Positions 47,005-54,814 of a stretch of 64,000 nucleotides of DNA are shown here, one piece after another. The DNA is from CAVTAV01 sp963732795 (lineage in GTDB: Bacteria > Pseudomonadota > Alphaproteobacteria > CAVTAV01). The translations under genes were made by a program, and so were the position numbers. The stretch covers positions 992,001 through 1,056,000 of the forward strand of contig CAVTAV010000002.1 in assembly GCA_963732795.1 (NCBI GenBank). The letters run 5' to 3'. Each line of letters opens with the position of its first letter. Positions within the stretch are counted from its first letter, which is position 1. The notes below the pieces were generated by a model. It worked only from the letters and a program-made list of their open reading frames with translations. It did no database searches and was not told where the DNA came from.

Positions 47005-47009
47005 ATCGA

Positions 47010-47283
47010 GCTCAGGCCCTGACAATCCGGCGCACGGCGAATCGCGCCATGAGGAAGCCGGCAAAACCGACCAGCAAGCTCAGCGCGCCATGCTCCACGA
47101 GGAGCCAGAACACAACGCCGACAAGCACGATCCGGATGCCATAGAGCACAATGATCTCGGCCGTCGGGCCGTCCATCAGATGCAGGCGGACCGTGCGGAA
47201 CAGCAGGAAGAAATAGACCAGGCCGACGGCGAACCCGGCGGCGAGGGCGATGGCAATGCGTCAGTGGTCGGGATCGTCGTCAT
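47010..47283 (-). CDS. atpR: N-type ATPase subunit AtpR (one frame break)
   Basis: About 90 residues, easily missed because the frame breaks near 47262. After MTTIPTT the readable part is IAIALAAGFAVGLVYFFLLFRTVRLHLMDGPTAEIIVLYGIRIVLVGVVFWLLVEHGALSLLVGFAGFLMARFAVRRIVRA (three helices, reported here as positions 10-90). GFxxGxxYF, LYxxRxxxV and GFxxxR are AtpR features; the pair AtpQ/AtpR occurs only in N-ATPase operons. Its ATG overlaps the atpQ stop and its stop is 5 bases before atpB. Role: probably c-ring assembly. Confidence 0.85.
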
Positions 47284-47566
47284 GACTTATGCATCCTGTT
47301 CCAGGCCAGATAACCGCCGAACGCCACGCCGAGCACGATCAGCGCGCCGGTGAAGGTGATGCCGGTCCCGAGCCGCATGTCAAGCCACCGACCCAGCAAG
47401 CACGCCCAAAAGCGCCGGGATGACGATCAGCCAGCCGAGCGAGCCGAACATCGAGAGGTTCTGCCAGAGCGGCCGTTCGCCTTCCTTCTTCCAGCGCTCG
47501 CGCCGCTCGTCGCTGCAGTTCGATCGCGCGCCGCATATTCTCCGAGCCGTGATTGCCGTTGGACAT
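47280..47566 (-). CDS. atpQ: N-type ATPase subunit AtpQ (frame breaks)
   Basis: About 95 residues. MSNGNHGSENMRRAIELQR starts at ATG 47566 (a TTG at 47578, overlapping the atpC stop, is the alternative). It continues in another frame as ERWKKEGERPLWQNLSMFGSLGWLIVIPALLGVLA, then, after removing one G from GCTGGGTCGG, GRWLDMRLGTGITFTGALIVLGVAFGGYLAW. The WKKEGERPLWQNLSMFGSLGWLIVxP segment is the AtpZ/AtpQ signature; two helices. It sits between atpC and atpR with coupled translation. Confidence 0.85.
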
Positions 47567-47574
47567 GTTCACGA

Positions 47575-48050
47575 TCAATCGCTCCCGAATTCCGCGGGCT
47601 CCCGGGACAGGCCGGCGTCGAGACTTGGCGGCTGGCCGCGCGGCACGGGCTGGCGGCCGGCCTCCAGATAGCGCTGGATCTGCCGGATCGCGGCGAGATG
47701 GAGCCGGCTCGCCGAGACCCGGGATTCCTCCTCGGCCTCGGCTTCATCACGGAAGCGGGTCAACACCTCGTTTTGCAAGGTATCGAGGTCGTCGCCCGCT
47801 ACGGCCTGCCGAGTCGCAACCTCGACCGTCTCGCCGTCCCGCACCATCAGCACGCCGCCGCGGCACAGCGACATAATGCTCCGCGCCCGTCCGATCGCTC
47901 CCAGGTGATGACGGAGATCGCCAGCACGGTCAGGAAATCGGCATGGTCGGGCAGAATGCCGAAGGCGCCGGTCTCGTCCTCGGCCCGGACATGGTGGACC
48001 GAATCGGCCTCGACGACGACGGCGGAGGGCGTGGTGACGATCAGCTTCAT
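47575..48050 (-). CDS. atpC: N-type ATPase epsilon subunit AtpC (one frame break)
   Basis: About 157 residues. MKLIVTTPSAVVVEADSVHHVRAEDETGAFGILPDHADFLTVLAISVITW is the beta-barrel half; after a break near 47892 it continues HYVAVRGGVLMVRDGETVEVATRQAVAGDDLDTL and a helical tail LTRFRDEAEAEEESRVSASRLHLAAIRQIQRYL. ETGAFGILPxHADFLTVL is diagnostic for epsilon. The start overlaps the atpD stop by ATGA, and the stop overlaps a possible atpQ TTG. The tail is long for epsilon and ends in a Pro/Gly-rich segment. Confidence 0.9.
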
Positions 48051-49473
48051 GCGGCCTTCCCCTCCCGGAGCGGCTCGCGGCGCGCGCGTCCTCAAGCGTG
48101 CCGGTCATGTAGAAAGCGCTTTCGGGGATGTCATCGGCCTTACCGTCGAGGATTGCGCGGCAGCCCTTGAGCGTATCGTCGAGCGAGACAGACATGCCTG
48201 GGCGGCCTGTGAATTGCTCGGTCACTGCGAAAGGCTGGGTCAGGAACCGGATCAGCTTGCGGGCGCGGCCGACGGCCTCGCGGTCGGAGCGCTCAGCTCC
48301 TCCATGCCGAGGAGAGAGATGATCTCCTGAAGCTCGCGATAACGTTCGAGAAGCCGCCGCACCTCCTCGGCCAGCGCATAATGGTCGTCTCGCCCACCAC
48401 GCGTGGATCGAGCAGCACCGAGGTCGAGGCCAGAGGATCGATCGCCGGATAAAGCCCCTCGCTCGCCATCTCGCGGCTCAGCACGATCGAGGAATCGAGA
48501 TGGGTGAAGGTCTCGGCGACGGCCGGATCGGTGAAATCGTCGGCCGGCACATAGACCGCCTGGATGGACGTGACGGCGGCATCGCGTGTCGAGGCGATGC
48601 GTTCTTCCAGCTCCGCGATCTCGGTGGCGAGCGTCGGCTGATAACCGACGCGGGAGGGCAGCCGTCCCAAGAAGCCCCGAAACCTCGCTCCCGGCCTGGA
48701 CGAAGCGGAACACATTGTCGATCAGAAAAGCACATTCTCATGCTCGACATCGCGGAAATACTCGAGATCGCGAGCGCCGTCATGCCGACCCGCCAGCGTG
48801 CGCCGGGCGGCTCGTTCATCTGGCCGAAGACCAGCGCCGTGCGGGCGATCACGCCGGATTCCTTCAAATCCAGCCACAATTCGTGGCCTTCGCGGGTGCG
48901 CTCGCCCACCCCGGCGAAAACCGAGATGCCGGCATGCTTCTCGACCGTGCTGCGGATCAGCTCCATGATCAGCACGGTCTTGCCGACGCCCGCGCCCCCG
49001 AACATCGCCGCCTTGCCGCCGCGCGCCAAGGGCGCCAACAAATCGATCACCTTGATGCCGGTGAGGAAGAGTTCCTGGGAGCCGTCCTGCGCGCTCAAGG
49101 GTGGCGCCTTGGCATGGATCGGTCGGCGCGGCACGTCGTCGGCGAAGGCTTCGCCGCGATCGATCGGCTCGCCGATCACATTGACCATCCGGCCGAGCAC
49201 CGCGTCTCCCGCCGGCACCAGGATCGGCTTGCCGGTATCCCGCGCCGCGACCCCGCAGCGAAGCCCTGCCGTCTCCTGCATGGCGACGCAGCGGGCGGTG
49301 CGCGGATCGAGATGCTGTTGGATCTCGAGGGTCAGGCGCCACGCCCCGTCCCATTCCACGTCGAGGGCCGTGTTTATCGGCGGCAGGCCGGCATCGGCGA
49401 AATCGACATCGACAATCGAGCCGCTGACATGGCGGACCCGGCCGATCCGTGGCTGCGGCGCCGCGTCACTCAT
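48047..49473 (-). CDS. atpD: N-type ATPase beta subunit AtpD (four or more frame breaks)
   Basis: About 470 residues. Intact to about 48790: RIGRVRHVSGSIVDVDFADAGLPPINTALDVEW, VNVIGEPIDRGEAF, TGIKVIDLLAPLARGGKAAMFGGAGVGKTVLIMELI (Walker A) and VFAGVGERTREGHELW. Then in other frames [119 protein letters not shown] and FLTQPFAVTEQFTGRPG. It is the catalytic subunit. Heading the ATPase part with atpD rather than ending with it is the hallmark of N-type operons. The start overlaps the SpoIIAA-like gene by ATGA. Confidence 0.93.
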
Positions 49474-49847
49474 GCCTCTGCGACATCCTCCATGATCCAG
49501 GCCTTGGCCTCGGCGAGCTCGCTATCGGCGAAGGCGCGCATCAGGTGGGGATAGAGCGGCGCGAACAGCCGGATGGCGTCGGTGATCCAGGCCGAATCGG
49601 TGACCACCGCCAGGCGCTCGATCTCGTCCCAGCGCGACAGGCCGAATTTGAGGTCCGACCATGCCGCGCCAGGGGTCAGGCCGTCGAATCCCGCTCCCAA
49701 ATGGCACAGCATGCGGATCGAGCCGAACTTCTCGATGCGCCGGTTCGCCTCGGGGATCAGCACGTCGCGATAGTCCTCGGCGCTGATCCTTCCCTTGCCT
49801 TCGACGGCGAAGATCCGCTCGGGAAAGCCGCTCGCGATTTCGATCAT
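49470..49847 (-). CDS. SpoIIAA-like (STAS-fold) protein, first gene of the N-ATPase operon
   Basis: 125 residues, intact. MIEIASGFPERIFAVEGKGRISAEDYRDVLIPEANRRIEKFGSIRMLCHLG is the start of the SpoIIAA-like (PF11964-type) fold, continuing SDLKFGLSRWDEIERLAVVTDSAWITDAIRLFAPL, with the typical HxxxWxRIAVVTDxxW arrangement. These are soluble STAS-like proteins of unknown role, perhaps binding lipids or partner proteins. AAGGAGAGAC precedes ATG 49847. Its stop overlaps the atpD start by ATGA, so it is translationally tied to the ATPase; divergent from hsp20, with an FNR-type box between. Confidence 0.85.
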   Translation of the reverse strand: MIEIASGFPERIFAVEGKGRISAEDYRDVLIPEANRRIEKFGSIRMLCHLGAGFDGLTPGAAWSDLKFGLSRWDEIERLAVVTDSAWITDAIRLFAPLYPHLMRAFADSELAEAKAWIMEDVAEA

Positions 49848-49981
49848 GGCGTCTCTCCTTGGGTTCTGATTTTCGGGGCCGGAAGACCCCGCGCAGGTCT
49901 TGTCCATCCTGCGCGAAATCCTATGTCGATGCTAGAGCAACGACCATAGGGAGTGTCACACGCCGAGGCGCACAATCTCGT

Positions 49982-49995
49982 TTGACCGGAATCAA
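49982..49995. promoter_or_regulatory. FNR/FixK-type binding site between the N-ATPase operon and hsp20
   Basis: TTGACCGGAATCAA matches TTGAT-N4-ATCAA at 9 of 10 positions. Its centre is about 91 bases before hsp20 and 141 before the SpoIIAA-like start. Either or both divergent transcripts could be controlled. The rest of the 232-base interval shows no gene. Confidence 0.62.
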
Positions 49996-50079
49996 AGTTC
50001 CGCCCGGCGGGCGGCCCTACCGTCTGCCAAGCCGCAGCCGAGCGGCAGTGAAACATCACTTTCGTTCTGGAGACGAACC

Positions 50080-50671
50080 ATGGCCAAAGCACCCAAGAAA
50101 GCACCCGCAAAGTCCACCTCTAAGCCCAAAGGCCAAAGCAGCGGCCCCCACGGCCAAGAAAGCCGCGCCGGCCCCGGCCGCATCGGGCGGTCTCGACGAC
50201 GTCTTCACCAGCCTCGCCAATATGCGCCGCGACATGGACCGCATGTTCGAGGAAATGTCCTCCGATTTCGGCCTGTTCCCCCATCGCTGGCGGTTCCCGA
50301 AGCTGACCATGCCGAAATTCGAATCGGTCGCCTGGCCGAGCGAGCCAAAGGTCGACGTCGCCGAGACCGACAAGGCGATCACCGTCAAGGCCGAACTGCC
50401 GGGGATCGAGGAGAAGGACGTCGATGTGACGGTCGGCGACGGCTATATCTCGATCAGCGGCGAGAAGAAGACGGAGACCGAGAAAAAGGAAAAGGGCGGC
50501 TATTTGCAGGAGCGTTCCTACGGCTCGTTCCACCGCTCCTTCCGCCTCCCCGAGACGGTCGACGCCGACAAGATCAGCGCTGATCTGAAGAAGGGCGTGC
50601 TGACGGTGACCCTGCCGAAAAAGGCCCAAGCCGCCGCAAACGCCCGAAAGGTGTCGATCAAGTCGGCGTAA
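50080..50671 (+). CDS. Hsp20/alpha-crystallin small heat-shock protein (one frame break)
   Basis: About 196 residues. MAKAPKKAPAKS begins at 50080 behind CTGGAGACG, in a Lys/Ala/Pro-rich tail; after a break near 50130 it continues TAKKAAPAPAASGG, then LDDVFTSLANMRRDMDRMFEEMSSDFG. The alpha-crystallin domain covers about 95-185: PKVDVAETDKAITVKAELPGIEEKDVDVTVGDGYISISGEKK, SFHRSFRLPETVDADKISADLKKGVLTVTLPK. The A-x-L-x-n-GVL motif is present. ATP-independent holdase. Basic, low-complexity N-termini are unusual and resemble those of HspC2-type proteins in low-oxygen clusters. It is likely co-regulated with the divergent N-ATPase operon. Confidence 0.9.
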
Positions 50672-50744
50672 GGTCAACCGTTATCGGCCGTGCGCTCCTG
50701 GCCTTAATCCTTGCCGGCTGTGCGGACCAGGGACTTGGCGCTCG

Positions 50745-52406
50745 CTATTCGGCTTTCTCATAGGTCATCGCGGTCAGATCCAGCCGCCTGGCCCAGGGAT
50801 CGATCTCGCCTTTTGGGCCGTCCGCGTTGAAATCGATGATGGAATCGCCGTTCGGGGCCATTTCCGGCCAGGTTGGGAGATCCTTGCCGTTCGGATTGCC
50901 GGTCTTAGCGAAGTTAGCCCAATAGGTGTTGGCGGCCTGGGCAATGGCTTCGTCTTCCGGGGCGAGCTTGTCGCCGTATTTGGCTTTAACGGTATCGAAC
51001 ACATACGGGATTTCGCTCGCATGGGGCGCGCCGGTTTTCCAGTCGCCGCGCATCGATTTGGCGACATAGGAGAAGCGATAGACATAGGCGGGCCGGCCCC
51101 GGAGCTCGACCATCCGGGCGACGAAGCGGGCAGGCTCGATCATGGTCTTGTCCATGGCGATCTTGCTCGCGACCGCCCGGACGTCGCCGGTATTGTCCGG
51201 GTCATACGCCTTGCGGGCCTCGGCTGCGTGATCGCCGAACGGGGCCAGGGCCTCGTCCATGGTCTTGGCGAAGCCGAAGCCGATATCGGCGCTGTTCGCC
51301 CCGATCATGACGGGCACTTTGGCGGCGGACCCGGCCTTCAGCGCCTGCTCGATCGTGGCGGTGACGATCTCGCCATCGAGAATCGGTCCACCGACATAGG
51401 TTCCTCCTGCCTGTCCCATGGTCGCCATGTTGAGGCCGTTTGTTATCTTTTCCGCCGAGACCGCGCGCAGATGCTCGAGCGCGGCGGGACCGGTTCCATC
51501 GATGCCGAGGCTTTCGGCAAGCTTGACGCCGACCTGCTCCGCCGAGGGCTGACCGTTCGGGCCGGGCGTGCTCAAGGGCCGCCCACCCAACAGATTGCCG
51601 CGCCCGCCGCCGAATTCGCAGATTGCTTTGGCGAACAGGCCCCGCGCCGCCGGCGAGGCCAGAAGCGCCAGCACCGACGCGCCGCCCGCGGATTCGCCGA
51701 AGACCGTCACATTGTCGGGATCGCCGCCGAACGCCTTGATGTTGTCCTGCACCCATTTGAGGGCCGCGATCTCGTCCATATAGGTGTAATTGCCGAGGGG
51801 TTCCTTATTGGCCTTGGCTTCCTTCGTCAGCGCCGGGAAGGCGAAAAAGCCGAACCGCCCGACCCGGTAATTGAAGCTGACCAGGATGACGCCCTGCTTG
51901 GCGAACTGGCTGCCGTCATAGACCGCCGGTGACGCCCCGCCATTGACGAAGCCGCCGCCGTAAATCCACACCATGACGGGAAGCGGCGTCCGCGACGTCT
52001 CCGCCGGCCGCCAGACATTGAGATAAAGGCAATCCTCGCTCGGCTTGGTGCCGAGGGGCGCCGCATCGGACGGGAACGGCACCTGCATGCAGTCCGGCCC
52101 ATACGAGGTCGCCTGCCTGACGCCAGACCATGCCTTGACCGGCTGCGGCGGCCGCCACCGATTGGGCCCAACCGGCGGCGCCGCGAAGGGAATGCCCTTG
52201 AACGACAACACGCCGTCCGCCACGGCCCCCGTCACCTTGCCGCCCTGGACCGAAACCGTCGTCGGCGACGGCACGGGTCCATGCCCGCTCTCGGCGGCCC
52301 ATGCTCCGCCCGTGAGGGACTGCGTAATGACGAATGCGAGCGCCGCAGACGCGGCGAGCAGAATCCCGAATTTTTCGGTCCAACGGAGCGATTTCCACGC
52401 GCCCAT
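50745..52406 (-). CDS. Type B carboxylesterase / para-nitrobenzyl esterase-like
   Basis: 553 residues, intact, exported. The signal anchor (FGILLAASAALAFVITQSL, about 12-30) precedes the carboxylesterase domain: GVLSFKGIPFAAPPVGPNRWRPPQPV, EDCLYLNVWRP, MVWIYGGGFVNGGAS (oxyanion hole GGGF), FGGDPDNVTVFGESAGGASVLALLAS (nucleophile Ser in GESAGG) and GAPHASEIPYVFDT with the catalytic His. It should hydrolyse esters in the periplasm. ATG 52406 follows GGGGGAACGG. It is divergent from the LacI-family gene, and a 16-bp operator lies between them, 57 bases upstream of its start. Natural substrate unknown. Confidence 0.9.
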   Translation of the reverse strand: MGAWKSLRWTEKFGILLAASAALAFVITQSLTGGAWAAESGHGPVPSPTTVSVQGGKVTGAVADGVLSFKGIPFAAPPVGPNRWRPPQPVKAWSGVRQATSYGPDCMQVPFPSDAAPLGTKPSEDCLYLNVWRPAETSRTPLPVMVWIYGGGFVNGGASPAVYDGSQFAKQGVILVSFNYRVGRFGFFAFPALTKEAKANKEPLGNYTYMDEIAALKWVQDNIKAFGGDPDNVTVFGESAGGASVLALLASPAARGLFAKAICEFGGGRGNLLGGRPLSTPGPNGQPSAEQVGVKLAESLGIDGTGPAALEHLRAVSAEKITNGLNMATMGQAGGTYVGGPILDGEIVTATIEQALKAGSAAKVPVMIGANSADIGFGFAKTMDEALAPFGDHAAEARKAYDPDNTGDVRAVASKIAMDKTMIEPARFVARMVELRGRPAYVYRFSYVAKSMRGDWKTGAPHASEIPYVFDTVKAKYGDKLAPEDEAIAQAANTYWANFAKTGNPNGKDLPTWPEMAPNGDSIIDFNADGPKGEIDPWARRLDLTAMTYEKAE

Positions 52407-52462
52407 CTGTCCGTTCCCCCTAGAGCCGGAAGGCCGATGAATACGGCCCGCCAAGCCTCAAA

Positions 52463-52478
52463 ATGACAGCGTTGTCAT
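52463..52478. promoter_or_regulatory. LacI-type operator, copy 1
   Basis: ATGACAGCGTTGTCAT is a near-perfect palindrome with central CG, as LacI-family operators have. The identical 16 bases recur at 54773-54788. It lies between the divergent esterase and LacI-family genes and can control both. Confidence 0.7.
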
Positions 52479-52579
52479 GAGTGAAGCATGGAGAAGCGGA
52501 TGGGTCAATAGAGGGTGCTCCTTGCTCCCCTCCTCGCCCCCTGCCATAGTTTCCCATCCACTTACCAGCGACAGGGCCG

Positions 52580-53659
52580 ATGATGGGCGCCAGAGCGGGC
52601 GGCAGGCGGGGGCGGAGCCGCGTGACGATCGAGGACGTGGCGGCGCTCGCGGGGACGTCGCTCAAGACGGTCTCGCGTGTCCTCAACCACGAGCCGAATG
52701 TCAAACCCTCCACACGGGCACGCGTCATGGACGCGATGGTGACGCTCGATTATCACCCGAGCATGTCGGCGCGCAGCCTCGCGGGCGGGCGCTCCTCGGT
52801 CATCGGGCTGACCTACGGCCATCCGCGACCGAACTATTTCGTCGACGTGATGAACGGCGCGATCGACCGCTGCGAGGAGGCGGGGTTCCATCTCTTTCTC
52901 TATCCGACCAGCCTGGGCGACACCGGTCTCGCCGGCAAGATGGCGTCGGTCATCCGGCGCGCTCATCTTGACGGCTTCGTGCTCACGCCGCCGATCTCGG
53001 ACGACGCCGAGCTGATCGCGCAACTCGATTCCATCGGCCTCGCCTTCGCGCGGATCACGCCTCGGCGCAATCTCGACCACCCGTCGCCCTATGTCGCGCT
53101 CGACGACCGCAAGGCGGCGGAGGACATGACCGAGTATCTGCTCTCGCTCGGCCATCGGCGGATCGGCTTCATCATCGGCGACAAGCGCCATCCGGCGGCT
53201 CAGGCGCGGCTTGAAGGCTATCGCGCGGCGCTCGGCGCCAACGGGGTGCCCGGCGGCGACGCATTGGTGGTCCAGGGCTCGTTCACCTTCGAATCCGGCC
53301 GCGAGCAGACCCGCGCCCTCCTCAAGCTGGACGAGCCGCCCACCGCGATCTTCGCCAGCAATGACGAAATGGCCGCCGGCGCGATCATGGCCGCCCATGA
53401 GCAAGGGCTGACCCTGCCGCGCGACCTTTCGATCGCGGGCTTCGACGACACGTATATCGCCCAGACCGTCTGGCCGCCGCTCACCACCGTGCATCAGCCG
53501 ATCCACGACATGGCCTATGCCGCGACCGGCCTGCTGCTCGAAATGCTCACCTCCCGCAAGACGCCCGAACGCCTGGAGACCTTCCCGCATCACATCGTCG
53601 TTCGCGGCTCGACGGCCCCGCTCAGAGAGCGCAGGGGACCGAAAGTGACACAGCTCTAG
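52580..53659 (+). CDS. LacI-family transcriptional regulator
   Basis: 359 residues, intact. The DNA-binding part is VTIEDVAALAGTSLKTVSRVLNHEPNVKPSTRARVMDAMVTLDYHPSMSARSLAGGRS (about 15-72), with the LacI helix-turn-helix and hinge helix. The periplasmic-binding-protein-like sensor follows: VIGLTYGHPRPNYFVDVMNGA, GFHLFLYPTS, YVALDDRKAAEDMTEYLLSLGHRRIGFI, TAIFASNDEMAAGAIMAA and LSIAGFDDTYIAQTVWPPLTTVHQP. The inducer is probably a sugar. Two identical operators at 52463 and 54773 define a local regulon: esterase, this gene with the Tat-exported MBL gene, and the GH3 glucosidase. ATG 52580 is followed at once by another ATG at 52583. Confidence 0.92.
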   Translation: MMGARAGGRRGRSRVTIEDVAALAGTSLKTVSRVLNHEPNVKPSTRARVMDAMVTLDYHPSMSARSLAGGRSSVIGLTYGHPRPNYFVDVMNGAIDRCEEAGFHLFLYPTSLGDTGLAGKMASVIRRAHLDGFVLTPPISDDAELIAQLDSIGLAFARITPRRNLDHPSPYVALDDRKAAEDMTEYLLSLGHRRIGFIIGDKRHPAAQARLEGYRAALGANGVPGGDALVVQGSFTFESGREQTRALLKLDEPPTAIFASNDEMAAGAIMAAHEQGLTLPRDLSIAGFDDTYIAQTVWPPLTTVHQPIHDMAYAATGLLLEMLTSRKTPERLETFPHHIVVRGSTAPLRERRGPKVTQL

Positions 53660-53687
53660 ACCCCCTCAAGCAGGAAAGGGAAAAACC

Positions 53688-54707
53688 ATGGATGAGACGA
53701 ACCGATCCGACCTGACACGCCGAATGATGCTTGCCGGCCTTGGCGCCGTGCCCCTTGTCGCCCTTGGCGCGGCACCAAGCTCGGCGCAGACGGTGAGCCC
53801 GACCAAGGCCGAAGCGGAAGCCCGGGCGGCCCTGAAGGACGCGAAAGGCACCAAGCTTGTCATCCTGGGTACCGGCGGAGGGCCGTTGCCGATGGTGCCG
53901 AGCCGCCACCGCTTCATGACGTCCCACGTCATGGTCTCGAACGGCGCGGCTTATGTCCTTGATTTCGGTCTCGGCGTCACCAACCAGTTCGCCCGAACCG
54001 GCCTATCGTTCCAGGACGTGCGGTCGCTCTTCATCACCCATCACCATCCCGACCACAATATCGAGTACGGCCCGTTCCTCATCATCGGCTGGATCGGCGG
54101 CCTGCCGCTCACCGTGAAGGCATACGGCCCGCCGCCCTTGAAGCACATGACGTCGGGCTTCCTTGACGCGTGGCGCGCGACCGTCGATTTCTGGGCAGAG
54201 GACTTCAAGGTGCCGCCGCTTCACAGCCTGGACGTGACCGAGATATCGGCCGTGGGACCGGTCATGGAGGACGAGAACGTCAAGGTTTCCGCGACGATCG
54301 TCAACCATCCCCCAGTCAAACCCGCCCTCGGCTATCGCTTCGACTTCCCCGACCGCTCGATCGCCTTCTCCGGCGACACGACGCCGGTCGAGGCGATGGC
54401 CAAGATCGCTGCCGGCGCCGACATGCTGGTTCACGAGGCCATGGACTTGGAGGCGGAAGCAACCGGCCTCAAAACCAGAATCGGGAATGGCCTGGCGGCG
54501 AAGTACGACATCACCATGGCGCATATGCGCGCCGATCATTCGCCGGTCGAGGATGTCGGCCGTATTGCCCAAGAAGCCGGCGTGAAGACGCTGGTTCTGT
54601 CGCATCTCGTGCCCTCGGACGGCGTCAAAGACGATGTCTGGCGAGCAGGCGCAGCAAAGCACTTCAAGGGCGAGATCATCGTCGCTCACGACATGATGGT
54701 CCTGTAA
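53688..54707 (+). CDS. Tat-exported MBL-fold hydrolase, RNase Z/arylsulfatase-like
   Basis: 339 residues, intact. A twin-arginine signal (DLTRRMMLAGLGAVPLVALG) ends near SSAQ 34. The metallo-beta-lactamase domain starts LVILGTGGGP, has FITHHHPDHNIEYGP with H118-H120-D122-H123 for zinc, VNHPPVKPALGYRFDF, SIAFSGDTTP with the bridging Asp, LVHEAMD and MAHMRADHSPVEDVGRIAQEAGVKTLVLSHLVP. The GTGGGP start and SGDT are typical of RNase Z, arylsulfatase and phosphodiesterase relatives; export argues against tRNA processing. It lies 28 bases behind the LacI gene, so it is probably in the same transcript. Substrate unknown, possibly a sugar ester or lactone. Confidence 0.88.
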   Translation: MDETNRSDLTRRMMLAGLGAVPLVALGAAPSSAQTVSPTKAEAEARAALKDAKGTKLVILGTGGGPLPMVPSRHRFMTSHVMVSNGAAYVLDFGLGVTNQFARTGLSFQDVRSLFITHHHPDHNIEYGPFLIIGWIGGLPLTVKAYGPPPLKHMTSGFLDAWRATVDFWAEDFKVPPLHSLDVTEISAVGPVMEDENVKVSATIVNHPPVKPALGYRFDFPDRSIAFSGDTTPVEAMAKIAAGADMLVHEAMDLEAEATGLKTRIGNGLAAKYDITMAHMRADHSPVEDVGRIAQEAGVKTLVLSHLVPSDGVKDDVWRAGAAKHFKGEIIVAHDMMVL

Positions 54708-54772
54708 TCCTCTCCGCGCCAGCCGCTTTAGCACTGCGTTGCGCGAGGTTGCCGCTATCGGCCGAGCGTTGT

Positions 54773-54788
54773 ATGACAGCGTTGTCAT
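54773..54788. promoter_or_regulatory. LacI-type operator, copy 2
   Basis: ATGACAGCGTTGTCAT, identical to 52463-52478. It ends 26 bases upstream of the GH3 start GTG 54815 and lies where a repressor would cover the promoter or leader. Confidence 0.7.
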
Positions 54789-54814
54789 TCGAGGCTGCGG
54801 TGAGGAGAAATATC

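Noticed and set aside
53688..54707. The Tat-exported MBL protein as the missing sulfatase client of the FGE
   Set aside because: MBL-type sulfatases use zinc, not formylglycine, and I see no C-x-P-x-R motif in it.
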